The translations under genes were made by a program, and so were the position numbers. From Lachnospiraceae bacterium (lineage in GTDB: Bacteria; Bacillota; Clostridia; Lachnospirales; Lachnospiraceae): a stretch of DNA of 46,715 nucleotides. Positions 26,035-34,698 of this stretch are shown here, piece after piece. Each line of letters begins with the position of its first letter. Position 1 is the first letter of the stretch. The stretch lies in contig JAILDZ010000015.1 in NCBI GenBank assembly GCA_024688505.1, positions 1-46,715 on the forward strand, given 5' to 3'. The notes under the pieces are model-generated. The model saw only the letters and a list, made by a program, of their open reading frames with translations. It did no database searches and had not been told where the DNA came from.

Positions 26035-28140
26035 ATGAACGCTGAATTACTTTCCCCTGCAGGGAATCCTGAAATCTTTAAAGCGGTTGTTGATGCCGGT
26101 GCCGATGCAGTGTATTTCGGAGGCGAAAAATTCGGAGCCAGGGCATATGCCGAAAACTTCTCTGTGAAAGAAGCAGAGAAGTGTATTTCTTATGCCCATG
26201 TACGTGGAAAGAAGGCATATCTTACAGTAAACACACTTCTTAAGAATACTGAAATGGAAAGAGAAGCTTATGACTATCTGAAGGCATATTATGAGGTGGG
26301 GATAGATGCTTATATAGTACAGGACATGGGTGTATTTGCTATGATAAAGGACTGCTTCCCTGAAGCCCACATCCATGCCAGCACTCAGATGACCATCGCA
26401 AACAGATACGGTGCAAAGCTGCTTAAAGATATGGGCGCCCACAGGGTAGTCACTTCAAGAGAACTGTCTTTAAATGAAATCAAGAACATTCATGAAAACA
26501 GCGGAATTGAAATAGAAAGCTTTGTACACGGTGCTCTTTGCGTATGTTACTCCGGTCAGTGCCTTATGAGCTCTGTTATAGGGCAAAGAAGCGGAAACCG
26601 CGGAAGATGTGCTCAGCCCTGCCGCCTGCCCTATAAAGCGGAAGGTGTCACTGATAGTAAAGGCGACTATATTCTAAGTCCAAAGGATTTTTGTGCCATT
26701 GATCATATTCCGAAGATGCTACTGTCCGGAGTATATTCATTTAAAATAGAAGGACGGATGAAGCAGCTTTCTTATGCTGCAGGTGTCACCGCCATATACA
26801 GAAAATATATGGATATGGCGCTAAATGCTGTTGATAAAAAGGCTGAATACAAAGTTTCCGATAAAGATCATGAAAGGCTTATGGATCTTGGAAACCGTTC
26901 GGGCTTTACTGATACTTATCTTTTCATGCATAACAGCGAAGATATGATCACATATAAAGCTCCGTTCCATAAAACAAACCCTGTATCCGATATAGAAAAC
27001 AGTTTTCGGAAAATGCCTGTAAAAGCGGAGTTTACAGGGAAAATAGACAGCTCCATAAGGCTTAAACTCATATACGAAGATAAAGAAGTTTCCGTATCAG
27101 GGAAAAATCCCGAGAAAGCATTAAAAAAAGCCACTTCCAAACAAGAGATCATAGATAAGCTTATTAAACTGGGTGATACTGAGTTTATTCTGGATACAGA
27201 TGACATTGTTATCGATCTAAGCGACGACATTTTTATCCCAATGTCAGATATAAATGCCCTGAAAAGAGAGGCCGCAGAAAAACTCAGATCTGAAGTCTAC
27301 GATCGAAAGTCTCCTGAGAAAAGAGCTGTAAGGGACAAAAAGGAACTTGTTCCAAAGACAAAAAGGGTAAATGCTCCGTATTTGTTAGTGACGGTAGAAA
27401 CCGAAGAACAGTTTAATACAGTAATTAAGGCAGAATATCGTAATATTTCCCATATTGGCATAAGCACAGAACTCTATGAAAAGAACAGATCTCTGTTAAA
27501 CAGGATAAAGGAAAGCGGAAGATCGGCTGTACTTGTATTTCCGCCTGTATTACGGGGAGACAGGTCATATGATATGTCAGGCTTTGATCTCTTTCTTATC
27601 TCTTCCCTGGATGAGGCAGGATATATGAAAGAAGCAGGTGTCAAAGCAGAAAACGTGATCTTTTCGGAAAGGCTTTATACTTATTCCGATCGTACCCTTG
27701 ATGCCTATAGAGAGCTGGGGTATAGGATGTTCACTGCACCCTACGAGCTTAACAGGAAAGAGCTTTCACACAGAGATAACGGGGACAGCTTTATTAATAT
27801 CTACAGCTTCATTCCTCTTATGACCACAGCAAACTGCATTCATAAGAATATGAAGCAGTGTGATAAAACGCAGGAACTGCTAAAGCTAAAAGACAGACAG
27901 AATAAAACATTTTTTGTAAAAAACCACTGTGATAACTGTTATAATGTTATCTACAACGGTATCCCATACGAGATATTGGGAGAAAAAGAGAACCTTCAAA
28001 AAATGGGTTTTGCCGGTTTTAAAATAGACTTTACCATTGAAAACGAAAGAAAGACAAGCGAAATACTTAACGCCTTTAAGACGGGACAGAAAATATCCGG
28101 AGACAGGACCGGTGGACACTACGGGCGAGGAGTAGAGTGA
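26035..28140 (+). CDS. Peptidase U32-family protein, large RlhA-like form
   Basis: A 701-residue protein. The U32 signature is exact: ESFVHGALCVCYSGQCLMS at about residues 162-180, followed by RSGNRGRCAQPCRLPYK. Another cysteine pair, HCDNCYN, lies near the C-terminus. The two-part architecture and length resemble RlhA (YdcP), which hydroxylates 23S rRNA C2501, more than a true peptidase; exact role is inferred. The start has only AGG as ribosome site, and it begins 12 bases after a terminator T-run, so how it is expressed is not obvious. TGATG overlap with the next gene suggests an operon with the cell-wall genes. Confidence 0.85.
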   Translation: MNAELLSPAGNPEIFKAVVDAGADAVYFGGEKFGARAYAENFSVKEAEKCISYAHVRGKKAYLTVNTLLKNTEMEREAYDYLKAYYEVGIDAYIVQDMGVFAMIKDCFPEAHIHASTQMTIANRYGAKLLKDMGAHRVVTSRELSLNEIKNIHENSGIEIESFVHGALCVCYSGQCLMSSVIGQRSGNRGRCAQPCRLPYKAEGVTDSKGDYILSPKDFCAIDHIPKMLLSGVYSFKIEGRMKQLSYAAGVTAIYRKYMDMALNAVDKKAEYKVSDKDHERLMDLGNRSGFTDTYLFMHNSEDMITYKAPFHKTNPVSDIENSFRKMPVKAEFTGKIDSSIRLKLIYEDKEVSVSGKNPEKALKKATSKQEIIDKLIKLGDTEFILDTDDIVIDLSDDIFIPMSDINALKREAAEKLRSEVYDRKSPEKRAVRDKKELVPKTKRVNAPYLLVTVETEEQFNTVIKAEYRNISHIGISTELYEKNRSLLNRIKESGRSAVLVFPPVLRGDRSYDMSGFDLFLISSLDEAGYMKEAGVKAENVIFSERLYTYSDRTLDAYRELGYRMFTAPYELNRKELSHRDNGDSFINIYSFIPLMTTANCIHKNMKQCDKTQELLKLKDRQNKTFFVKNHCDNCYNVIYNGIPYEILGEKENLQKMGFAGFKIDFTIENERKTSEILNAFKTGQKISGDRTGGHYGRGVE

Positions 28141-29525
28141 TGGCGCAGATCATAGTTTCAATTTCCAGATATACGATGATCATCCTCTTTGCGATATATG
28201 TGTATGACGCATTCAGGGTGATGTCTCCAAAGATGTCATATGGCAAAAGAGATGTGTTTTATACTCTTCAGGCCATAATCGTATTTCTAATACTCACAAA
28301 CGGATATGCCGTGTTATATCTTAAATCGGAGGATCCCAGGATCCTGCTTTTATATGCCATGGAGGTGGTATTTTTAATACTCGTGATCCTGGTGTTTAAA
28401 TACACATATCAGGATGCTTCGAAAGGCCTGATTAATAACATGTGCATGCTTTTTGTTGTCGGGTTTATCATCCTTTGCAGGCTGGACCTTAGTAAGAATT
28501 CTGAAGACAGCATTTTTAACTATACCGTCAAGCACTTGATATTTGCTGTGCTTGGGCTTGTGCTTACAGCATTTATCCCGCTTTTTATGAAAAACGCTGC
28601 GTGGCTTAAGGATATCCCTTTTTTATACGCAGGAGTGGGGATCATTCTGCTGGCATCGGTTCTTCTCGTCGGAAATACTGTAAACGGCGCCAAGCTGAAT
28701 ATAGGTGCCGGCATATTTTCATTTCAGCCATCGGAGTTTGTAAAGATCATATTCGTGTTCTTCCTGGCATCCATGCTCTCAAGATCTGATAATCTAATGG
28801 ATACGCTGATCACTGTGGCTGTATCCATGGTGTTTTTCCTGATACTTGTGCTGTCAAGAGACCTTGGAGCATGCGGAATTTTTTATATTGCGTTTATTTT
28901 CATGCTTTATACTGCAAAGCAGCAGCCCCTTATTGTAATACTTGGCATTGGTCTATTGTTTCCTGCGTTGTTCATGGCGGATAAGATCATGTCTCATGTA
29001 CATAAAAGAGTACTGGCATGGCAGGATCCGCTGTCTTATGCGGAAGACCAGGGCTATCAGGTGTGTCAGAGCCTTTTTGCAATAGGTACAGGGGGCTGGT
29101 TTGGTACGGGGCTTACTGAGGGCATGCCCTATAAGATCCCTGTGGTGGCGCAGGACTTTGTGTTTGCAGCCATTTCCGAAGAACTGGGAGCTGCCTTTGC
29201 CATCTGTCTTATACTGGTGTGCTTAAGCTGCATATTTAATGTGTTTAATATAGCGCTTCAGATCCCCGATAAGTTTTATAAACTGGTGGCATTTGGCCTT
29301 GGGATAGTATATGGATTCCAGGTGTTTCTAACTATCGGCGGGGTGATCAAATTCATCCCTTCCACCGGGGTGACACTGCCTCTGGTAAGCTATGGAGGAA
29401 GCTCGCTTCTTTCCACAATGATAATATTTGCCATCGTACAGGGTATTTATGTGATCTCAAGCTCTGAAGATGAGGAAGAATATGATAGACGAAGAAGATA
29501 TTACAGGAACAGGGCGCGAAGGTAG
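28140..29525 (+). CDS. FtsW/RodA/SpoVE-family peptidoglycan glycosyltransferase
   Basis: A 461-residue SEDS membrane protein with about ten to twelve helices. Conserved segments: FQPSEFVKI near 196-204, the loop ending QDPLSYAEDQGYQVCQSL, GWFGTGLTEG, and VAQDFVFAAISEELG with the SEDS catalytic-region acidic residues, then GVTLPLVSYGGSSLLS. SEDS proteins polymerise lipid II with a partner class B PBP, which is the next gene. A GTG at 28137 adds one residue; the ATG at 28140 has better spacing from GGAG and overlaps the U32 stop. FtsW-, RodA- or SpoVE-type cannot be told apart from sequence here. Confidence 0.92.
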   Translation: MAQIIVSISRYTMIILFAIYVYDAFRVMSPKMSYGKRDVFYTLQAIIVFLILTNGYAVLYLKSEDPRILLLYAMEVVFLILVILVFKYTYQDASKGLINNMCMLFVVGFIILCRLDLSKNSEDSIFNYTVKHLIFAVLGLVLTAFIPLFMKNAAWLKDIPFLYAGVGIILLASVLLVGNTVNGAKLNIGAGIFSFQPSEFVKIIFVFFLASMLSRSDNLMDTLITVAVSMVFFLILVLSRDLGACGIFYIAFIFMLYTAKQQPLIVILGIGLLFPALFMADKIMSHVHKRVLAWQDPLSYAEDQGYQVCQSLFAIGTGGWFGTGLTEGMPYKIPVVAQDFVFAAISEELGAAFAICLILVCLSCIFNVFNIALQIPDKFYKLVAFGLGIVYGFQVFLTIGGVIKFIPSTGVTLPLVSYGGSSLLSTMIIFAIVQGIYVISSSEDEEEYDRRRRYYRNRARR

Positions 29526-30990
29526 GGCGTCAAAGAAAAAAAGCAGGTCTTCTGCCAGGAGAAAGCCCATAAAGACTAAAACCATAAACACCGAATTTGC
29601 AGTGGTTTCCTATGCATTTGCGGCTGTTTTTGTTGCGCTTATCCTTTATCTTTCATATTATCTGATATTTAAAAGCGAGGACTTCATCAGCAGTCCCTAT
29701 AATTCCAGAGTGAAGGAAATGGATGAGGACGTGATCCGTGGGAATATTTACTCTGCAGATAAGGTGCTTCTGGCCACTACCAGGGTACTAAAAGACGGCA
29801 CTGAAGAAAGGATATATCCTGAAGGAAGGATGTATGCTCATGTGGTGGGATACAGCACAAAGGGTATGTCAGGGCTGGAACTGGATGCCAATTTTTCATT
29901 GCTTAGATCCCATTCATCCGTGGGAGAGCGTCTTACCAATGACCTTACGGGAGAAAAGAATGTGGGAGACAGTGTGGTAACCACATTGGATTCCGAAATA
30001 CAGGCTGCTGCCTATAAATCCCTTTCCACATATGACGGAGCCGTGATAGTTATGGACCCTGAAACCGGAGAGATCCTTGCTATGGTATCCGAACCTTCCT
30101 TTGATCCGAATACGCTTACCAGAGACTGGGAGTTTTATATGGAGGATTCCGAATCCGGCATCCTTGTGAACAGAGCCACCCAGGGACAGTATCCTCCCGG
30201 GTCCACATATAAGATCGTGACGGCCCTGGCATATTTAAGATCCGGCGGAAAAACGGAAGATATGTTTCATTGCGGCGGAAGTTATGGAGAAAGCAGTGAT
30301 GAGGAGGATGAATATATCATTCATTGCTACAATAACAAGGCTCACGGGGATGAAGATCTTATCACAGCCTTTGCTAAGTCATGTAATGTTGCATTTTCAC
30401 AGGTGGCTTTAAAGATTCCTTATGAAACCTATCTTGACACCAATAAAGATCTGCTGTTTAACACCACGCCTCCCGTAAGCTTTTCAAATGCCAAGGGCGG
30501 AAGCTTTTCATTAAAGGAAAATGACAAGACAGATATGTGGATGCAGACCGGAATAGGACAGGGTGAAACAATGGTATCACCTCTTCAAATGCTTATGATA
30601 GCATCAGCTGTGGCAAATGACGGTATCCTTATGAGACCGTATCTTATAGACCATACGGAAAACTCAGATGGGATCACTGTGGATCATTATACCAAGAGCA
30701 GTTACGGAGCGCTGATATCAAAGGAAGAGGCTGCCACATTAAAGCGTTATATGCGTGCAGTTATCACAGATGGTACAGGCACAGACCTTGATGTGGAAAA
30801 CTACACAGCATACGGAAAAACCGGTACAGCAGAGTATTCCACGGAAAATAAAGACCTTTCTCATTCCTGGTTCGTGGGATTTGCGGAAAGAGGAGATAAG
30901 AAACTGGCAATAGCCGTTATATTGGAAGGAAAGAACGGAGAAGTGCACGCTCTGCCTGTGGCTAAGGCAGTATTTGACGCTTGTTTTTAA
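29482..30990 (+). CDS. Class B penicillin-binding protein (transpeptidase)
   Basis: A 502-residue membrane-anchored transpeptidase that crosslinks peptidoglycan. A basic N-terminus (about 15-35), one membrane helix at about 42-63, a short pedestal, and the transpeptidase domain with SxxK (S241-T-Y-K244), SxN (S300-C-N302) and KTG (K446-T-G). No PASTA domains. It overlaps the SEDS gene by 44 bases, so the two are surely made together as a polymerase-crosslinker pair. The ATG at 29482 has GAGGAAG upstream; an ATG four codons earlier has none. Resembles PbpA-type proteins of actinobacteria and clostridia. Confidence 0.92.
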   Translation: MIDEEDITGTGREGRASKKKSRSSARRKPIKTKTINTEFAVVSYAFAAVFVALILYLSYYLIFKSEDFISSPYNSRVKEMDEDVIRGNIYSADKVLLATTRVLKDGTEERIYPEGRMYAHVVGYSTKGMSGLELDANFSLLRSHSSVGERLTNDLTGEKNVGDSVVTTLDSEIQAAAYKSLSTYDGAVIVMDPETGEILAMVSEPSFDPNTLTRDWEFYMEDSESGILVNRATQGQYPPGSTYKIVTALAYLRSGGKTEDMFHCGGSYGESSDEEDEYIIHCYNNKAHGDEDLITAFAKSCNVAFSQVALKIPYETYLDTNKDLLFNTTPPVSFSNAKGGSFSLKENDKTDMWMQTGIGQGETMVSPLQMLMIASAVANDGILMRPYLIDHTENSDGITVDHYTKSSYGALISKEEAATLKRYMRAVITDGTGTDLDVENYTAYGKTGTAEYSTENKDLSHSWFVGFAERGDKKLAIAVILEGKNGEVHALPVAKAVFDACF

Positions 30991-31009
30991 GCGATTTTAT
31001 TGCTATACT
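30981..31009 (+). promoter_or_regulatory. Promoter candidate before the second NUDIX gene
   Basis: TTGTTT (30981-30986), 17 bp, TATACT (31004-31009), with TG-C before the -10 (extended -10). It overlaps the PBP stop and lies 34 bases before the NUDIX start. Confidence 0.45.
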
Positions 31010-31042
31010 TTAAACAATTTGAGCCACCTTGGAGGATTTGCC

Positions 31043-31486
31043 ATGAAAGAAGCAGTCAGTTGTGGTGGTGTAGTCATTTTTCGAGGGAAGATACTTCTCC
31101 TTTATAAGAATTATAAAAACAGATATGAAGGCTGGGTACTTCCGAAAGGTACAGTAGAAGAAGGGGAAACCCATGAACAAACAGCGCTTCGGGAAGTGAA
31201 AGAAGAGTCCGGAGTGGATGCTGATATCGTAAGCTATGTAGGGAAGAGTAACTACAGGTTTACTGTGCCTGAAGGTATCGTGGATAAAGACGTACATTGG
31301 TATTTAATGGCTGCACATAGCTATCAAAGCAAACCACAGCAGGAAGAATACTTTTTTGATTCCGGATATTATAAGTTCCATGAAGCCTATCATTTGCTGA
31401 AGTTTGCAAATGAAAAGCAGATAGTGGAAGATGCATATCACACTTTCCAGAGACTTAGAAAGAATAATCTGTGGACTAAGCAATAA
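31043..31486 (+). CDS. NUDIX hydrolase, Ap4A hydrolase-like
   Basis: A 147-residue NUDIX protein. A perfect NUDIX box runs from G36 to V58, with core LREVKEESGV and the preceding WVLPKG, a combination common in diadenosine polyphosphate hydrolases; substrate is not certain. An upstream in-frame start at 30974 is rejected since the ATG at 31043 has GGAGG 9 bases before it and the CGGVVIF strand begins directly after. The stop overlaps the next start (TAATG). Confidence 0.88.
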   Translation: MKEAVSCGGVVIFRGKILLLYKNYKNRYEGWVLPKGTVEEGETHEQTALREVKEESGVDADIVSYVGKSNYRFTVPEGIVDKDVHWYLMAAHSYQSKPQQEEYFFDSGYYKFHEAYHLLKFANEKQIVEDAYHTFQRLRKNNLWTKQ

Positions 31487-31800
31487 TGATAGATTTCAGT
31501 AAATGCAGATATAAAAGTGAACATTGTCCGGACATCTCAAAGATAGAAGAAAAGGCCGAAAATAATTCGCAGATGTCCGATATTTTTCTTATCACTTTAT
31601 CTGATAAAACGGATGAGCTTCTCACCATATACCCTTACAGCATCCTGCGACAAGATTATTACCATGATAAAGAACAGGCGGCAGTAGGCGCTGCCAAAGG
31701 GTATAAAGAAGCGTTATCCCTTACGGAAAGCATAATAAATGATGTGCTGCGAAGCAGCGGAACTATCGGGAGGGAACAGATTTGTCAGTATTTCTCCTGA
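31486..31800 (+). CDS. Small protein of unknown function
   Basis: A 104-residue soluble protein that I do not recognise. It has two cysteines near the N-terminus (CRYKSEHC), a hydrophobic strand DIFLITLSD, and a mostly helical C-terminus. No signal peptide or membrane helix. Its ATG overlaps the NUDIX stop and its end overlaps the DUF2953 gene by 19 bases; such tight packing in one frame-shifted chain, together with ordinary codon use, supports it as a real gene. Confidence 0.65.
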   Translation: MIDFSKCRYKSEHCPDISKIEEKAENNSQMSDIFLITLSDKTDELLTIYPYSILRQDYYHDKEQAAVGAAKGYKEALSLTESIINDVLRSSGTIGREQICQYFS

Positions 31801-32642
31801 TACTAAAATGGATAGGTATAGTGCTTTTATGGATACTCGGTATCCTGCTGTTTATCATCCTGTACCTGCTGTTGGCACCTTTTCATTTGTCCGTCAGATT
31901 TGAAAACCGGGACACGTTTAAGATAGATGCAAGGATCAGATCCTTTTTATCTTTCGCAGGATTTCGTTTTTATAAAGACGACGGGCTTTTAAAAGAGACC
32001 ACCATTCACCTCTTCTGGGGCGCCTACAAAAAAGTGGACCGGGAAGAAGATGAAGAAGATGATGAGAAAGAAGAACCCGGGGTTATAGAGTCTGAGAATG
32101 AAAAACCTGCGGACGAAAAGGCCGAGAATGAACCGGTCAAAGAACCTGCGATAAAAGAACCGGCGGTTCAAAAGGAAACCATCAGGACTGTTTCCAAATC
32201 AGAACCTGAAGAAGAAGACGAACTGGATAAAGCTCTGGATGAACTGGATGCAGAGAATCAGTCCGGGGCTGCTGATGAAAAGAAGGAAAACAGGCTTGAT
32301 AAGATAAAGGCAATGATCAGTGAAGACAACATCTTTGCCATTAAAGTGATCGTAAGAGAAGTACTGATCCTTTTAAAACGCTTAATGCCGGATAAATGCC
32401 ATGTAGACTTCGAATACAGCATTGGCGAACCGGATCTGACAGGAGAGACATTCGGCGCCTTTGCCTGTATACCTGCACTTCTTAACAGGAAGAACCGGAT
32501 AGTTCCCGATTTCCTTTCAGATACCCCTTATTTTAAGGGATTTGTGGAGATAAAAGGGAAGATATTCCTGATTTTTGTTGTGACAGCCTTAGTGAAGGTC
32601 CTGATACATAAAGAATGCAGAGACCTTATTTTCAGTAAATAG
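31782..32642 (+). CDS. DUF2953 (YtfI-like) membrane-anchored protein
   Basis: A 286-residue protein with an N-terminal membrane helix (about 3-31), then a DUF2953-like region split by a strongly acidic, low-complexity insert (about 90-165, rich in E, D, K and P). The C-terminal part CHVDFEYSIGEPDLTGETFG is the recognisable DUF2953 segment. In Bacillus the homologue ytfI lies beside the sporulation gene ytfJ, as here. Start is TTG with GGGAGG 8 bases upstream; no in-frame ATG gives the membrane helix. Function unknown, probably linked to sporulation or envelope. Confidence 0.8.
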   Translation: MSVFLLILKWIGIVLLWILGILLFIILYLLLAPFHLSVRFENRDTFKIDARIRSFLSFAGFRFYKDDGLLKETTIHLFWGAYKKVDREEDEEDDEKEEPGVIESENEKPADEKAENEPVKEPAIKEPAVQKETIRTVSKSEPEEEDELDKALDELDAENQSGAADEKKENRLDKIKAMISEDNIFAIKVIVREVLILLKRLMPDKCHVDFEYSIGEPDLTGETFGAFACIPALLNRKNRIVPDFLSDTPYFKGFVEIKGKIFLIFVVTALVKVLIHKECRDLIFSK

Positions 32643-32659
32643 ATCGGAGGTTACAGAAA

Positions 32660-33085
32660 ATGTCAAAAGCAAATGAAGAATTTAATGAGACAGTGGGAGC
32701 ATTATTTAAAGGTATGGACACTTTTCTGTCCACCAAGACTGTTGTGGGAGAACCCATAGTTCTGGGTGATACCACCATACTTCCTCTTGTTAATGTTTCA
32801 TTCGGTGTGGGAGCGGGCGTCTTTCTTGGAGATAAGAAGAATAACGGAGCAGGCGGCCTGGGCGGAAAGATGACTCCCGGAGCTGTGCTCATTATCCATA
32901 ACGGACAGACAAGGCTTATAAACGTATCCACTCACACAGGAATGGATAAGCTCCTTGACATGATCCCTGATTTTGTGGATAAATTCAAAGATCTGACTGT
33001 TAAAAAGTCCGATGCGGATCCTGCCACAAAAGAGAAAGCGGCAGAAGCCATGCGCGATATGCTTGATAAATCCGTAGAGGAATAA
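32660..33085 (+). CDS. ytfJ: Sporulation protein YtfJ/GerW
   Basis: A 141-residue protein of the GerW/YtfJ family. The family core is visible: VVGEPIVLGDTTILPLVNVS, GVGAGVFLGDKK and GAVLIIHNGQ. In Bacillus it is a spore inner-membrane-associated protein needed for germination with some nutrients. GGAGG 12 bases before the ATG. It follows the DUF2953 gene by 17 bases, the conserved ytfI-ytfJ pair, and converges with the STAS-kinase gene with only 4 bases between stop codons. Its presence suggests a spore-forming ancestry but does not prove sporulation. Confidence 0.92.
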   Translation: MSKANEEFNETVGALFKGMDTFLSTKTVVGEPIVLGDTTILPLVNVSFGVGAGVFLGDKKNNGAGGLGGKMTPGAVLIIHNGQTRLINVSTHTGMDKLLDMIPDFVDKFKDLTVKKSDADPATKEKAAEAMRDMLDKSVEE

Positions 33086-33089
33086 TTTC

Positions 33090-34265
33090 TCAGAATACGA
33101 GTGTGTCTACAGTCGGAAGCGTTTCTTTTAAGTATTCCACTGTATGACGTATACGTGTGGCTCCAAGCTCACTGTTCTTTAAATCAGATACTGCGATTAT
33201 AAAGAGAAACCGTACACATGCACCCACATGGATCTTCTTCAGAGCTTCCTGTACAGCATCTTCATCTCTGTCGGAAAGATATCGGTGTAGGATCCTGTCC
33301 CACATGTGGTCAACGGTTTCTTTTGGTATTCCGAGGAAATTCATGGCGTTTTCTTCCTCATCTTCGGGGAAAGCCTTGTATGTCACATACAGTGCCATAA
33401 GATCGAAAATGGGATGCCCTACGGAAAGCGTATCCATATCGATTATCATTGGCTCATTGTCCACCATCATCACATTTTTCATCTGGCAATCTCCGTGGAC
33501 CACATGAAGGTCCTTTGGCATAGATTTAAAGAGATCTGCAAGCTTTGCCGCCAGATCATCCCCGATATATTCTCTGATCACATCCAGATATCCCAGAAAA
33601 ACTTCGGCAGAAGAGGGGAGTGTGCCCTCATCCATTTCGGTCTGATGAATGGATTTAATGAAATCAGTATATGTATCTATGGTCTTATCAATATTATCAG
33701 GGTCTTCGATGATAAGATCATTAAATGTCTTGGCATTAAGAAGTTCAAAGACTGAGCCGTATGAATTGCCGACCCGGACTATATCGTAGGAAATGGCAGT
33801 GGGAATCCCTTTAAGAAAGGCCATTTTTGCCATCTTTTTCTCGTTTTCTATCATAGGGATGCTGTCCGGAGAATCATATACTTTGACTATAGTATCTTCA
33901 TCCAGTCTGTACACAGTGCCATAAAAGCCTTTTCCGATGATCTCACAGCCGGTAACATCAAGAGTACGAAGTTTTTTCTTGATGTTAAAGATCTCAGTGA
34001 ACCCTGTGGTCTCGAAGATGCTGTAAATGTCATTGCTAACTTCGATTATGCTTAAAGAGTTACCGTTTATCCTGCCTATTTTCATAAAAGCTCTAAGGCC
34101 TGCACTAGAGATGTATATTAGACCTGAAGCATCAAATACCAGTTTTTCATGGGGATTACTGTTTATGACACTTGTGATCTCTGCTTCGATCTCAGAAGCA
34201 TTAGCGGTTTCGATCCTTTCAGGCAGATATATTGTTAAAATGTCTATATTTGATTCGTAATTCAT
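33090..34265 (-). CDS. STAS domain fused to an aminoglycoside-phosphotransferase-fold kinase
   Basis: A 391-residue fusion. Residues 1-100 are a STAS domain like anti-sigma-factor antagonists (SpoIIAA type); ISSAGLRAF places the phosphorylation-site-type serines at 53 and 54. Residues 105-391 are an APH/choline-kinase-like domain with glycine loop G111-K-G113, K128, the catalytic loop HGD (257-259) with N264, and D276-M-D278. All key residues are present, so activity is plausible. STAS domains are switched by serine phosphorylation, so the kinase may act on the STAS module or on a small molecule. GGGAGG precedes the ATG. Substrate and partner are unknown; no anti-sigma factor or phosphatase gene is beside it. 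Confidence 0.88.
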   Translation of the reverse strand: MNYESNIDILTIYLPERIETANASEIEAEITSVINSNPHEKLVFDASGLIYISSAGLRAFMKIGRINGNSLSIIEVSNDIYSIFETTGFTEIFNIKKKLRTLDVTGCEIIGKGFYGTVYRLDEDTIVKVYDSPDSIPMIENEKKMAKMAFLKGIPTAISYDIVRVGNSYGSVFELLNAKTFNDLIIEDPDNIDKTIDTYTDFIKSIHQTEMDEGTLPSSAEVFLGYLDVIREYIGDDLAAKLADLFKSMPKDLHVVHGDCQMKNVMMVDNEPMIIDMDTLSVGHPIFDLMALYVTYKAFPEDEEENAMNFLGIPKETVDHMWDRILHRYLSDRDEDAVQEALKKIHVGACVRFLFIIAVSDLKNSELGATRIRHTVEYLKETLPTVDTLVF

Positions 34266-34303
34266 GATTTAGTCCTCCCCCGGTATCAGTTATAAGCAAA
34301 ACT

Positions 34304-34312
34304 ATTATAACA
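34304..34312 (-). promoter_or_regulatory. Extended -10 promoter of the STAS-kinase gene
   Basis: On the minus strand TG-T-TATAAT (complement of 34304-34312) lies about 40 bases upstream of the start. No -35 match; the position where it would be is occupied by the rpmB terminator stem. Confidence 0.5.
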
Positions 34313-34317
34313 TAAAG

Positions 34318-34346
34318 AAGGTCCCCGGCGATATACCGGAGACCTT
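34318..34346 (-). terminator. rpmB terminator-like hairpin
   Basis: AAGGTCTCCGG and CCGGGGACCTT (minus strand) form an 11-bp stem with one G-T pair and a 7-base loop, followed by CTTTATGTTAT. The T-tract is short. It lies 28 bases past the rpmB stop. Confidence 0.65.
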
Positions 34347-34374
34347 CCTAAAAGTCTTTATAAAAGAAAAGGTA

Positions 34375-34560
34375 TTATGCTCTTTCCACGTTTCCGGAAC
34401 GAAGGCAGCTGGTGCATACATAAATTCTCTTAGCTGCACCGTTTACCATAGCGCGAACTGACTTCACGTTAGACTTCCACATCTTGTTGGATCTTCTATG
34501 AGAATGGCTCACTTTATTACCGAAATGAACACCTTTTCCGCATACTGCACATTTAGCCAT
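34375..34560 (-). CDS. rpmB: 50S ribosomal protein L28, zinc-binding form
   Basis: A 61-residue ribosomal protein starting MAKCAVCGKG. Two CxxC pairs (C4/C7 and C49/C52) make it the zinc-ribbon (C+) form of L28. AAGGAGGTG lies 6 bases before the ATG at 34560; a GTG at 34569 in the same frame is part of that ribosome site and is not used. It stands alone between a promoter and a terminator, divergent from asp23, an arrangement common in Firmicutes. Confidence 0.97.
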   Translation of the reverse strand: MAKCAVCGKGVHFGNKVSHSHRRSNKMWKSNVKSVRAMVNGAAKRIYVCTSCLRSGNVERA

Positions 34561-34604
34561 GAAATTCACCTCCTTAAGGATGTACTTGACTTAACCAATA
34601 ATAA

Positions 34605-34648
34605 GTCACAACATGTGACATTTTATCAAAGCTTTTCCGAAAAAGCAA
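34605..34648 (-). promoter_or_regulatory. rpmB promoter with palindrome at the start site
   Basis: Minus strand TTGCTT (complement of 34643-34648), 17 bp, TAAAAT (complement of 34620-34625). The expected start site near 34613 is covered by the inverted repeat GTCACA-ACA-TGTGAC (34605-34619). A second palindrome GCTTTT-CCGA-AAAAGC (34631-34646) fills the spacer. Either may be an operator; no regulator is identified. Confidence 0.5.
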
Positions 34649-34670
34649 GCCTTTTTAGTAACTGTTTTGA

Positions 34671-34698
34671 TTGTATTTTAACAAAAAATGTTTATAAT
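34671..34698 (+). promoter_or_regulatory. Promoter of the asp23-fakA-recG block
   Basis: TTGTAT (34671-34676), 16 bp, TATAAT (34693-34698), about 46 bases before the asp23 start. Same -35 hexamer and spacer as the chemoreceptor promoter. Confidence 0.5.
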
